Assembly (NCBI RefSeq): GCF_028207065.1 | Contig: NZ_JAQLFP010000020.1 | Coordinates: forward strand, 1 to 48,537 | Source of the DNA: Collinsella aerofaciens | Lineage (GTDB): Bacteria; Actinomycetota; Coriobacteriia; Coriobacteriales; Coriobacteriaceae | Direction: 5' to 3' | DNA length: 48,537 bases | Shown: piece by piece, positions 26,769 through 34,866 of the stretch | How positions within the stretch are numbered: position 1 is the stretch's first letter | Layout: each line of letters opens with the position of its first letter | The notes under the pieces: generated by a model | Databases searched by the model: none | Seen by the model: only the letters and a program-made list of their open reading frames with translations | Told to the model about the DNA's origin: nothing | Program-made: the position numbers and the translations under genes

Positions 26769-29659
26769 CGCCGCCGCTCGTGGCGTGCACGCCACAGCTG
26801 TAGATAGTGCCCAATCTGCGCCGATTCGATGCGCTGGTAGGAGCTCGTGGGCAGCGACGTTAAGAACTTCTTGCCATAGCCCTTCGTCACCAGGCGAGGA
26901 TCCGCCAAGATCAGCACACCGCTATCGGTCGACGAGCGAATCAAACGCCCCGCGGCCTGCTTAACCTCGAGCACCGCCTCGGGCAGCGAATAGCGCGCCC
27001 ATGCGCGGTCTTCGCGCAGGTTGCGCTCGCACGAGAGCGGGTCCGTGGGGCTTGAGAACGGCAACTTGGGAATGATGACGCAGCGCAGCGTCTCGCCGCT
27101 GGCATCAAACCCCTCCCAGAAGGCCTTGAGCGCAAAAAGCGACGAGGTCGGTTCGTTGATAAACCGGTCGCGCAGGCGACGAGGAGATGAGTTGCGCTGC
27201 TGGCAGTTGAGCTCCAGACCCGCACGGGCCATCTTGGGCTCAACGCGGGCGTATAGGTCCTCCATGTCGCGCCGATTGGTGAACAACGTGAGCACCGATC
27301 CGCCCATGGCAAGATGGGCGTCGACCAGTACGCGCTCGAGCGCCGTAAGATAGCTCTCACGATCGCGCGGATCGGGGATATCGCCCGCAACGACTACAGC
27401 CATGTTCGAATCGAAGTCGTAGCTCGAATCCAAGTGCAGCGATGACGACGTTGAAGCACCGATGCGATCAAGGCCGACCGCATGGTTAAAGTGCTCAAAG
27501 CTTTTGGACACCGTCATGGTCGCCGAGGCAAAGATAGCCGTGTGAACCTCGGGCAGCCACTCGGTTGCCAAGGCCTCGCCAATGTCGATGCGCTCTGCGG
27601 TCATTGACTCTCCGCCGGCACGCAGCCTGCGATTGACCTGCAGCGAATACACGTAGTGTTCATCGGTACCATCAATGATGAGTTTTAGGTTCTCGGCCAG
27701 CTCGTGCAGGCGGCGCGAGATATCACCCAGGTCGACAACAACCTCTGGCTTGTCGGCGGCGACGGCTTGCACCAGCGCGTCGACGCTCTTGTCAGCTTGT
27801 TCCAATGCGTCGATGCCAGTGTAGGCCGACTGTAAGAAATCATGCCAGTCGTCAGATTCGCGCAGCTCGGGGCCAATCCATAGATTGGCATTGTCATAGC
27901 CCCCACGGGCACGGCGACCGAGCTCGCGAACGCCATCGAACACGCCGGCGATCGCCATGCTCGCGCGCGCAACCGTCGACGTCGCCTTGGCGGTAAGGCC
28001 CAGATAGAGCGTAGAGCCCTCGGAGGTTGCCAAATCACGGGAAACCTGGCTTAGCGCGCCGGTGCTCGAGCCACCCAGACGCTCAAACAGAACGCGTGAT
28101 TCGTCCGCCGACACCACACGCGCCCACTGACGGCGCGCCTCGCGCTCGATGGAATGGGCCTCGTCGATTACCCAATGACGAATCGGCGGCAAAATCCTGC
28201 CCTCGGCCGCGACGTTGCGGAACAGCAGGGAATGGTTGGTGACCACCACATCGGCATGCGCCGCACGACGGCGAGCGCCGTGGACCAAACATTTATCAGG
28301 GAAAAACGGGCAGAGGCGACGAGCACACTCGCGCGAGGCCGTCGTAAAGTCGGGACGGTTGACGCTGCGCCACCGAATGCCGAGCGAGTCGAGGTCGCCA
28401 TCGGCTGATTGGCAGACGTACGCCATAATGACCGCGACCGCCGTGAGCGTGTCCGCCGGATCGCGCTTGGTGGTAATCTCGACCTGGCCGCGGCTCATGC
28501 GCTCGAGCTTGCGCAGGCACGGATAGTGGTCATACCCCTTGAGAGCGCAAAATGACAGACCACCGTCCAGTTGCTCGGCAAGTTTTGGCAGCTCATGGTA
28601 CATGAGCTGGTCGGCAAGATTGTTCGATTTGGTCGCAATACCAACCGTGATGTTGTTACGGCGTGCTGCCTCGGCAAAAGGCACCAGATAGGCCATCGAT
28701 TTGCCGACGCCTGTGCCTGCCTCAATTACTCGATGAGTGCCCGTGACCAGCGCATCGCGGACCTCGAGCGCCATCGCGATCTGCTCATCACGCGGCTCGT
28801 AGGTGGGATACATGCGATTGACCAGGCCACCTGGCGCATAGTCTGCCTCGATCTCCTCACGACTCGGCATCTTGAGAACCGGCAGCTCATCGGCGTCCAC
28901 CCGATCGTCGGCGCGATCGGCCTTGAGAACGTCAGCACGAGCGGCGCTGAGAGAGAAGATAGAACCAGGGTTCTGCCCTGCCAAGAATGAGAAGATAGGA
29001 CGATAGGACCAAGGCACGTCCGGATGCATGTCGGCTAGGCGCGCCATGAGGCCCTGGGGCAAGTCGGTGAGCGCCACGAGCAACACGCGCCATACGCCAC
29101 ACAGGGCGTCGACGTCGGCATTGGCACGGTGTGATACCGAGTCGCAGCCAAACAGATCGGCCATAAAAGACAGCTTGTGCGAGGCCAGGCGCGGAAGCGC
29201 GATGCGCGACAGCGCCAGCGAATCGATCCAAATATCGCTCACGTTGACGCCGCCTTTGATCGACTCGATAAACGAGCGGTCGAACGTGGCGTTGTGTGCG
29301 ATCACCGGGCAGCCACCGACAAAATCGGCGAGAGCGGCGACGGCCTCAACCGCCGACGGGGCATCTGCCACATCGGCATTTGTAATGCTCGTGAGCTCGG
29401 TAATCTCGGCGGGAATCAGCTGTTTGGGATGCACGAAGGTATCGAAGCGGTCGATGACCTCGCGGCCCGAAAGACGGGCCGCCGAGATCTCGATCAGCTC
29501 GTTGTCCTGCACCGAAAGACCCGTGGTCTCGGTATCGAGGACAATCACATCTTCCTCGATAAGGCCGAAGGACTGCGTTTTGGCGCGGTCGGCAAGCGTG
29601 GCATAGGAGTCGATGACAAACTGCGGCGTTCCTGACGAAACCGCGTCCTCGATTAGCAT
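26765..29659 (-). CDS. dinG: DinG-family helicase fused to a DEDD 3'-5' exonuclease domain
   Basis: The 964-residue product has an N-terminal DnaQ-like exonuclease (VLDTETTG at about 40, HNATFDRSFI at about 122, HRANADVDAL at about 177). The XPD-like superfamily 2 helicase has Walker A EAGTGVGKS at about 313-321 and DEAH at 499-502. Cys381, Cys445, Cys450 and Cys457 fit the four ligands of the Fe-S cluster in DinG/XPD helicases. The C-terminal motor includes FWEGFDASG and QAAGRLIRSSTDSG. This domain order is that of Gram-positive DinG proteins, which differ from the E. coli form by the exonuclease. It probably acts on replication-blocking structures. The start overlaps the ddl stop codon by seven bases, so the genes are coupled; the ribosome binding site is weak. 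Confidence 0.92.
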   Translation of the reverse strand: MLIEDAVSSGTPQFVIDSYATLADRAKTQSFGLIEEDVIVLDTETTGLSVQDNELIEISAARLSGREVIDRFDTFVHPKQLIPAEITELTSITNADVADAPSAVEAVAALADFVGGCPVIAHNATFDRSFIESIKGGVNVSDIWIDSLALSRIALPRLASHKLSFMADLFGCDSVSHRANADVDALCGVWRVLLVALTDLPQGLMARLADMHPDVPWSYRPIFSFLAGQNPGSIFSLSAARADVLKADRADDRVDADELPVLKMPSREEIEADYAPGGLVNRMYPTYEPRDEQIAMALEVRDALVTGTHRVIEAGTGVGKSMAYLVPFAEAARRNNITVGIATKSNNLADQLMYHELPKLAEQLDGGLSFCALKGYDHYPCLRKLERMSRGQVEITTKRDPADTLTAVAVIMAYVCQSADGDLDSLGIRWRSVNRPDFTTASRECARRLCPFFPDKCLVHGARRRAAHADVVVTNHSLLFRNVAAEGRILPPIRHWVIDEAHSIEREARRQWARVVSADESRVLFERLGGSSTGALSQVSRDLATSEGSTLYLGLTAKATSTVARASMAIAGVFDGVRELGRRARGGYDNANLWIGPELRESDDWHDFLQSAYTGIDALEQADKSVDALVQAVAADKPEVVVDLGDISRRLHELAENLKLIIDGTDEHYVYSLQVNRRLRAGGESMTAERIDIGEALATEWLPEVHTAIFASATMTVSKSFEHFNHAVGLDRIGASTSSSLHLDSSYDFDSNMAVVVAGDIPDPRDRESYLTALERVLVDAHLAMGGSVLTLFTNRRDMEDLYARVEPKMARAGLELNCQQRNSSPRRLRDRFINEPTSSLFALKAFWEGFDASGETLRCVIIPKLPFSSPTDPLSCERNLREDRAWARYSLPEAVLEVKQAAGRLIRSSTDSGVLILADPRLVTKGYGKKFLTSLPTSSYQRIESAQIGHYLQLWRARHERRR

Positions 29660-30618
29660 GCAATGCCCGCTCGACGAAGGCCCATACGGATCAGGCTGTC
29701 ACAGACCTGCGGGAACGTCATGTCGTCGGTGTGGCGGATCTCATCTGGATACAGCGACGTATCGGTCATGCCGGGAATGGTATTGGTCTCGAGGATAACG
29801 GGGCCGTCCTCGCTCACAATAAAGTCGCTGCGCGAGATACCCAGGCAACCGAGGGCCTTGTGAGCGGCACAGGCAAGTTCCTGAGCGCGAGCGTAATTCT
29901 CGGGTGAAATCTGCGCCGGAATGCGATGGATATCCGTAGGGTCGACATACTTCACGTCCAGATCGTAGAACTCGCAGTCCTCGGGCTTACGAATCTCGAC
30001 AATCGGCAGGGCGCGTACGTCATCTTCGCCGTATACGCCGACGGTGATCTCGGTACCCTCGATGCACTTCTCGACCAGCACTTTGTCGCCGTACTCAAAC
30101 GCCTTGGCGATTGCCGCGGGCAGCTCGGAGGGCTCATGGACCAGGGAAATGCCATAGCTGGAACCGTTGACGGCCGGCTTCACAAAGCAGCGCTCGCCAC
30201 AAACCTCGACGATATGATCGATATCGACTTCATCGCCCACCTCGAGCGCAAGGCCGGGGGCAATGGGAATGCCCGCCTTGGCGTATAGGAGCTTAGAGAC
30301 CTCCTTGTCGGCACCGCAGGCGCTGGCAAGTACGCCCGAGGCCGTGTAGGGGATACCCAGGGTCTCCATGGCACCCTGCATGGCGCCATCCTCACCGCCG
30401 GCGCCGTGCATGGCGATAAATGCCACATCGAATCCGCCGTTCGCCATGGTTACCATAAAGTCATCAGCGGCCGTGTCAAGCAGCTCCACCGAGGTGTAGC
30501 CGGCTTCCTTCAGTGCCACCACAACGTTCTTTCCCGAATCGAGCGAAATCTCGCGCTCGGCGGAATGACCGCCCGCCAAGACCGCTACGTGCATGTTCTC
30601 TAGGCTTTTACCCGGCAT
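29653..30618 (-). CDS. ddl: D-alanine--D-alanine ligase
   Basis: Ddl joins two D-Ala with ATP to form the dipeptide end of peptidoglycan precursors. The 321-residue product has the ATP-grasp layout: LAGGHSAEREISLDSG at the start, AMHGAGGEDGAMQGAMETLGIPYT, VKPAVNGSSYGISLV, and the C-terminal LGCLGISRSDFIVSEDG and ETNTIPGMTDTSLYP. EREISLDSG and the metal-binding ETN are family signatures. The ATG has GAGGAGGAG eight bases upstream. It is the first gene of a two-gene unit with dinG. The rlmN gene is divergent, about 85 bp away. I see no van-type accessory genes. Confidence 0.95.
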   Translation of the reverse strand: MPGKSLENMHVAVLAGGHSAEREISLDSGKNVVVALKEAGYTSVELLDTAADDFMVTMANGGFDVAFIAMHGAGGEDGAMQGAMETLGIPYTASGVLASACGADKEVSKLLYAKAGIPIAPGLALEVGDEVDIDHIVEVCGERCFVKPAVNGSSYGISLVHEPSELPAAIAKAFEYGDKVLVEKCIEGTEITVGVYGEDDVRALPIVEIRKPEDCEFYDLDVKYVDPTDIHRIPAQISPENYARAQELACAAHKALGCLGISRSDFIVSEDGPVILETNTIPGMTDTSLYPDEIRHTDDMTFPQVCDSLIRMGLRRAGIAC

Positions 30619-30703
30619 GGGCAGACTCCTCCTCTATAATTTCTGCAGCTGATACCATATTGTAGCGATACCCTCTACGTTTCCCCAAAATCGAAAGGCT
30701 TCC

Positions 30704-31756
30704 ATGAATCCCAGGACTAAATCTCAGGACATTCGCGACTTGAGCCAAAACGATATTCGCGAGCTCGTGGCCGAACTTGGCCAGCCCGCCTTCCGCGCGA
30801 AGCAGCTCATCGAATGGGTCTTTGAGAAGAACGTTTGTTCGTTTGACGATATGACCAACCTTCCCAAGGCTTTCCGTGAGCAGCTTAAAGAGGCTTTTGC
30901 CTTTGATACGCCGACTGAACTCACCAAGCAGGTTTCCAAAGATGGCTCTCGCAAGTATCTGCTCGAGTACCACGACGGCGTTTCCGTCGAGACTGTCGGC
31001 ATGCCCCGTCGTAACAAGCTTTCCGTCTGCGTTTCCACCCAGGCAGGCTGCGGCATGGGCTGCGCCTTTTGCGCTACCGGTCTCAACGGCCTCAAGCGCT
31101 CTCTGACAGCTCAGGAGATCGTCGACCAGGTGCTTCATGTATCCAACGACTTTGGCGAACGTGCCACGAGCGTTGTCTTCATGGGCCAGGGCGAGCCGTT
31201 TGCCAACTACGACGAGGTTCTCAAGGCGCTGCGAATCCTCAACGACCCCGATGGCATCGGTATCGGCGCTCGTCACCTCACCGTCTCCACCAGCGGCGTT
31301 ATTCCCGGTATTCGCAAATTTGCCGACATCCCCGAGCAGTTCACGCTTGCCGTTTCCCTGCATTCCGCCATCCAGTCGACACGCAATAAGCTTATGCCCG
31401 GTGTTAAGAAGTACACGCTGCTTCGCCTTCACGAGGCGCTTCAGCTCTACACCGAGAAGACTGGCCGCCGCCCGACCTATGAGTATGCCATGATCGAAGG
31501 CGTCAACGATACGAATCCCGAGATGCAGGCGCTCTGCGACTTCTGCGAGGGAACGCTGTGCCACGTTAACCTGATTCAGCTTAACGACATCGAGGGCAGC
31601 CCGCTCAAGCCGTCGCCGATTCATAAGGTTGAGGATCTTCAGCGTCGTCTTGAGTCCCGTGGCATCGAGACCACGATTCGCAACTCCCGTGGTAACGATA
31701 TTGACGCCGCTTGTGGACAGCTGAAGCAGCGCTTCAAAGTTCAGAAGAACGCATAG
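30704..31756 (+). CDS. rlmN: Dual-specificity RNA methyltransferase RlmN (23S rRNA A2503 / tRNA A37)
   Basis: A radical-SAM enzyme that adds a C2-methyl group to adenosine 2503 of 23S rRNA and A37 of some tRNAs. The 350-residue product has the Fe-S motif Cys116, Cys120, Cys123 (CGMGCAFC). The second catalytic Cys, near the C-terminus, is Cys337 in DIDAACGQL, and EPFANYDEVLKALRIL is the GEPxxNxxxV-type motif. Length is typical. It is divergent from ddl and ends with its own terminator. A parS-like sequence lies between the stop codon and the terminator. Its codons use more T-ending forms than the gyrase genes. Confidence 0.97.
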   Translation: MNPRTKSQDIRDLSQNDIRELVAELGQPAFRAKQLIEWVFEKNVCSFDDMTNLPKAFREQLKEAFAFDTPTELTKQVSKDGSRKYLLEYHDGVSVETVGMPRRNKLSVCVSTQAGCGMGCAFCATGLNGLKRSLTAQEIVDQVLHVSNDFGERATSVVFMGQGEPFANYDEVLKALRILNDPDGIGIGARHLTVSTSGVIPGIRKFADIPEQFTLAVSLHSAIQSTRNKLMPGVKKYTLLRLHEALQLYTEKTGRRPTYEYAMIEGVNDTNPEMQALCDFCEGTLCHVNLIQLNDIEGSPLKPSPIHKVEDLQRRLESRGIETTIRNSRGNDIDAACGQLKQRFKVQKNA

Positions 31757-31774
31757 GGGAGTCGCACCCCAATA

Positions 31775-31790
31775 CGTTTCATGTGAAACA
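31775..31790. promoter_or_regulatory. Degenerate parS-like site
   Basis: CGTTTCATGTGAAACA differs from TGTTTCACGTGAAACA at two positions. It lies 18 bp after rlmN and about 2.1 kb from the three perfect sites. It may bind ParB weakly or be a decayed site. Confidence 0.4.
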
Positions 31791-31793
31791 TCG

Positions 31794-31833
31794 AACGGCC
31801 CCGGTTGCAGGATATGCAACCGGGGCCGTTTCA
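31794..31833 (+). terminator. rlmN terminator
   Basis: AACGGCCCCGGTTGCA ... TGCAACCGGGGCCGTT is a near-perfect stem followed by TCATTT, 37 bp after the stop. Confidence 0.8.
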
Positions 31834-31890
31834 TTTATCGACCTCAATTTTGGACCAACTGCTACCTTTCCCATTTTTTACGGACAAAAT

Positions 31891-31926
31891 AAAGGGCCCT
31901 TGTCTCATGAATCAGACAAGGGCCCC
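31891..31926 (-). terminator. Terminator at the end of the parA-parB transcript
   Basis: GGGGCCCTTGTCTGA ... AGACAAGGGCCC followed by TTTATTTTG on the minus strand, 30 bp after the last gene of the unit. Its position opposite the rlmN terminator protects both. Confidence 0.8.
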
Positions 31927-31947
31927 TCAAAATATGCAGGGTAATTG

Positions 31948-31959
31948 TTAGGTACCTAA
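31948..31959. repeat. 12-bp palindrome TTAGGTACCTAA, first copy
   Basis: A perfect palindrome overlapping the stop codon of the last gene in the parA-parB unit. An identical copy lies at 35452-35463 between khpB and yidC. The two bracket the whole block of parB, parA, rsmG and khpB. Confidence 0.6.
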
Positions 31960-32210
31960 TAGCCTACATTTTCCCATTGGTTGCTAACCCAACCTTGATT
32001 AATCTTGGGATTCTTCGTTACCTGAGCAGTACGCATGGCAACATCTTCTGTCATAACATCCATTTTCTTCTTTGAAGTATCGACGATATCTTGCGCGCTA
32101 CGAAGCAAACGACCCCGAAGTTCATCGTCTGTCGCGATCTTATAGCCAGCAAAGGCACCAGCCGCGACAGTCGTCGCCAATGCAATCGCAGCTATAATCT
32201 TATTCCTCAT
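31956..32210 (-). CDS. Small membrane-anchored protein co-transcribed with parAB
   Basis: The 84-residue product starts at ATG 32210, inside the end of parB (overlap 11 bp), with GGGGG six bases upstream. It has one N-terminal hydrophobic segment with Ala/Gly (about residues 4-25) and a hydrophilic tail with a basic and an amphipathic part (DDELRGRLLRSAQDIVDTSKKK). This layout recalls YtxH-like proteins but the match is weak. No function is known. Overlap with parB suggests translational coupling and a link to chromosome segregation or envelope, which is an inference. Confidence 0.6.
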   Translation of the reverse strand: MRNKIIAAIALATTVAAGAFAGYKIATDDELRGRLLRSAQDIVDTSKKKMDVMTEDVAMRTAQVTKNPKINQGWVSNQWENVGY

Positions 32211-33105
32211 CTTGGCCCCCTTGATCAAACTGAATCATTTCACCAAGAATACGAGAAAGCTCTTCTTCGTCTTTAAACTCAATTTCAATCTTATTCTTTC
32301 CACGCGAGCTCTTCACACGCACGTTGGTATTAAATACCTGGCGAAGCACACGGGCAGCCTTTTTAAAAGACTGAGGCGTTGCAGGCCTCGGCGTCTTAGG
32401 CGTCTCTCCGGCAGAAAACAATGGAGCAAGATTTTCTGTCGCTCTTACGGAAAGGCCCTCTGCAACAACCTTTTCTGCAAGTCGAATTCGAGCATCCTCA
32501 TAGGGAACTGCAAGAATCGCACGTGCATGACCAGCAGTAAGTTTACCCTCAAAAATCATCTGCTGAACTACTTCGGGGAGATCAAGAAGGCGCAACGAAT
32601 TTGTAATTGCAGAGCGTGATTTGCTTACTGCCTTCGACAATGCCTCCTGGGTCATACCGCTGGCATCAATGAGCTGGCGATAGCCCTTAGCCTCTTCGAC
32701 GGGATTCAGATCAGAACGCTGAAGGTTTTCGATAAGAGCAAGAGCCAGCATCTCTTCATCATTAACATCTTTAATGATGACAGGCAGCTCCTCAAGACCA
32801 GCAAGCTTTGACGCCTGGTAACGACGCTCACCAGCGATAATCTCATAGCCGTTTCCATGCTTGCGAACCAAGAGCGGCTGCAAAACGCCATGCTCTTGGA
32901 TTGACTCGCTCAACTCGCGAAGTTCAGTTTCATTAAAATGAATTCGCGGTTGATTAGGGTTGGGAACGATATCCTCAATAGCTAGTTTTGTTACAGATGC
33001 GGCATTTGAAGCAGATACAGCAGAACCACCGGTCTCATACTCGGCCTCTGAGACCAAAGCATTGAGTCCACGTCCCAATCCGCCACGTTTCTTTACACTA
33101 GGCAC
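32200..33105 (-). CDS. parB: Chromosome partitioning protein ParB (Spo0J-like)
   Basis: ParB is a CTPase that loads on parS and spreads to organise the origin region. The 301-residue product has the family layout: KRGGLGRGLNALVSEAE at the N-terminus, then VPNPNQPRIHFNETELRELSESI and the CTP-binding ENLQRSDLNPVEEA region with GERRYQAS. The HTH (MTQEALSKAVSKSRSAITNSLRLL) contacts parS, and a C-terminal dimer domain follows. It overlaps the end of parA by 8 bp, so the pair is translationally coupled. Three perfect parS sites lie just upstream of parA. Composition is more AT-rich than the gyrase genes. Confidence 0.97.
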   Translation of the reverse strand: MPSVKKRGGLGRGLNALVSEAEYETGGSAVSASNAASVTKLAIEDIVPNPNQPRIHFNETELRELSESIQEHGVLQPLLVRKHGNGYEIIAGERRYQASKLAGLEELPVIIKDVNDEEMLALALIENLQRSDLNPVEEAKGYRQLIDASGMTQEALSKAVSKSRSAITNSLRLLDLPEVVQQMIFEGKLTAGHARAILAVPYEDARIRLAEKVVAEGLSVRATENLAPLFSAGETPKTPRPATPQSFKKAARVLRQVFNTNVRVKSSRGKNKIEIEFKDEEELSRILGEMIQFDQGGQDEE

Positions 33106-33898
33106 GCTTGATCACCTCTTTTGCAAGGTTCATATACGCTTTTGCACCCTTATTTTGAGGTGCATAGGTAATTACCGGTTCTCCAAAAGACGGAGCTTCG
33201 GAGATTTTAACCGTACGGGGGATTAGCGTCTTAAATGCCTTATCACCAAAGTACGATTGAACCTCCTCAACAACCTGATTCGATAGAGAAGTACGCGAGT
33301 CATACATGGTCATAAGCACACCATATGTGTCTAAGCCCTTGTTCAGACGTGATTTGACCATCTTCATTGACTCTAGCAGCTTCGTAACGCCCTCGAGTGC
33401 GTAGTACTCGCACTGGATCGGAATCAAAACGCTGTCTGCTGCGGTCAAGGCATTGATAGTAAGCAGGCCGAGCGAAGGAGGACAGTCAATGAAAATAAAA
33501 TCGAACTCGTCCTGAATCGGCTCAAGCAAATCTTTGAGGCGGGTTTCACGAGCAATTGCGCTTACGAGCTCAATTTCGGCACCTGCAAGCTGAATCGTAG
33601 CTGGAATTACGAATACCTTTTTGCAATTTGTATCAAGAACAAGCGATTCTGCCGGCACATCATTCAACAATGCATCATAGATGCAGCGATCAAGGTCTTC
33701 TTTTTCAATTCCAAATCCACTGGTGCTGTTTCCCTGCGGATCAAAATCGACAATCAGTGTCTTACGACCCTGCTCACCCAGTGCTGCTGCAAGGTTCACA
33801 GCCGTCGTTGACTTACCGACGCCGCCTTTTTGATTGATGATTGCAATGATACGCGTGTCTTTTGCGCTCTTAGAACGCTTAACGTCGCGAAATCCCAC
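33098..33898 (-). CDS. parA: Chromosome partitioning ATPase ParA (Soj-like)
   Basis: ParA forms ATP-dependent dimers on nucleoid DNA and moves ParB-parS complexes. The 266-residue product has the deviant Walker A KGGVGKST with both lysines, Walker A' LIVDFDPQGN, Walker B FIFIDCPPSLG, and basic patches near the C-terminus for DNA. The start is GTG at 33898, with AGGAGG five bases upstream. It heads the unit parA-parB-small membrane protein. The parS cluster lies in its upstream region, so ParB binding may repress or shape its promoter. Confidence 0.97.
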   Translation of the reverse strand: MGFRDVKRSKSAKDTRIIAIINQKGGVGKSTTAVNLAAALGEQGRKTLIVDFDPQGNSTSGFGIEKEDLDRCIYDALLNDVPAESLVLDTNCKKVFVIPATIQLAGAEIELVSAIARETRLKDLLEPIQDEFDFIFIDCPPSLGLLTINALTAADSVLIPIQCEYYALEGVTKLLESMKMVKSRLNKGLDTYGVLMTMYDSRTSLSNQVVEEVQSYFGDKAFKTLIPRTVKISEAPSFGEPVITYAPQNKGAKAYMNLAKEVIKRA

Positions 33899-33937
33899 GG
33901 TCCCTCCTGGTGTGTATTAAAGCTGTCAAACGGAGGA

Positions 33938-33953
33938 TGTTTCACGTGAAACA
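33938..33953. promoter_or_regulatory. parS site 1
   Basis: A perfect TGTTTCACGTGAAACA, 40 bp upstream of the parA start. First of three sites whose starts are exactly 39 bp apart. Confidence 0.95.
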
Positions 33954-33976
33954 TTCCGATTCGATATCAACCGCCA

Positions 33977-33992
33977 TGTTTCACGTGAAACA
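33977..33992. promoter_or_regulatory. parS site 2
   Basis: A perfect TGTTTCACGTGAAACA, 39 bp from site 1. Confidence 0.95.
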
Positions 33993-34015
33993 CTGCAAGT
34001 TGTTAGTATCCATTA

Positions 34016-34031
34016 TGTTTCACGTGAAACA
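34016..34031. promoter_or_regulatory. parS site 3
   Basis: A perfect TGTTTCACGTGAAACA, 39 bp from site 2, ending one base before the rsmG stop codon. Confidence 0.95.
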
Positions 34032-34032
34032 T

Positions 34033-34770
34033 CTAGGCAAGCGGATTCTTCTTTGCCATGCCATTTGCACGAGGCAATGAAACGGATGCCGGATGACTCT
34101 TTTTAAGAACAATGAACTCCCTGTGGCCCAAGCCCTCAGGCAAATCGATTGCGTCATTCAGAAGCAAAGTGAAGCCGCAAATCTTAGCTGCTGACATGCC
34201 GGAAGCAAGCTCCTCATCCGAAGGATTACCCTTGGTGATAACAAATAGCCCTCCGTCTTTGAGGAACGGAGCAGCATACTCAACAAGAATCGGTAGAGGG
34301 GCAAGTGCGCGGGCGGTTACGACAGAAAACTGCTTCTTATGGCTTCGAGCATATTCTTCAAGGCGATCATGAACCGCATGAGCATGTTTCAATCCAAGAA
34401 CATCAACAAAAGAATTGACAGCATCAACCTTCTTACCAACAGAGTCAATATAAGTAGCTTTACGATGCGTGGTTATGGTTAACGGAATACCAGGGAAGCC
34501 CGCACCTGTTCCCATATCGAGCAAAGCTCCCTCAGGAGCCTTATTGATATAGGGGAGCAAAACAAGTGAGTCGAGGATATGAAGTACCACAGCATCTTCT
34601 ATGTTAAGAATACGGGTGAGATTGGTTGTCTTATTTGTTTCGAGAACCAAATCCAAATGTTGAATACATTTCCTCAGCTCAGTATCAGTTAAGCTCAAGG
34701 AATACTCTTTGCAATAGGAAGTTAGACGACTCAACATCTCGTCAGCCTGCTGATCAGTAAGTACTAACAA
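34033..34770 (-). CDS. rsmG: 16S rRNA (guanine527-N7)-methyltransferase
   Basis: RsmG (GidB) makes m7G527 in 16S rRNA, and its loss gives low-level streptomycin resistance. The product, about 245 residues, has LLDMGTGAGFPGIPLTI as SAM-binding motif, NLTRI in the N-terminal part, ARALAPLPILVEYAAP, and the C-terminal REFIVLKK. The start is placed at TTG 34770, because AAGGAG stands six bases upstream. A TTG 16 codons earlier lies in a terminator T-run, and the first ATG (34737) lacks a site. The gene is relatively AT-rich, as are parA and parB next to it. Confidence 0.93.
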   Translation of the reverse strand: MLVLTDQQADEMLSRLTSYCKEYSLSLTDTELRKCIQHLDLVLETNKTTNLTRILNIEDAVVLHILDSLVLLPYINKAPEGALLDMGTGAGFPGIPLTITTHRKATYIDSVGKKVDAVNSFVDVLGLKHAHAVHDRLEEYARSHKKQFSVVTARALAPLPILVEYAAPFLKDGGLFVITKGNPSDEELASGMSAAKICGFTLLLNDAIDLPEGLGHREFIVLKKSHPASVSLPRANGMAKKNPLA

Positions 34771-34814
34771 CGAAAGCTCCTTTCTGACAAAAATCAGTGT
34801 ATCGAGAACTTTTG

Positions 34815-34848
34815 ACAAAAAAAGGGGACGTGGAAACCACGTCCCCTT
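34815..34848 (-). terminator. Terminator between khpB and rsmG
   Basis: AAGGGGACGTGG-TTT-CCACGTCCCCTT with a run of seven T on the minus strand, between khpB and rsmG. It ends the rpmH-to-khpB unit, so rsmG must have its own promoter or depend on read-through. Confidence 0.85.
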
Positions 34849-34866
34849 AGCATAAGCTCGAGTAGA

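Noticed and set aside
30608..31834. Long minus-strand open frame opposite rlmN
   Set aside because: It is the antisense of rlmN, which has clear radical-SAM motifs; the antisense product has no recognisable domain.
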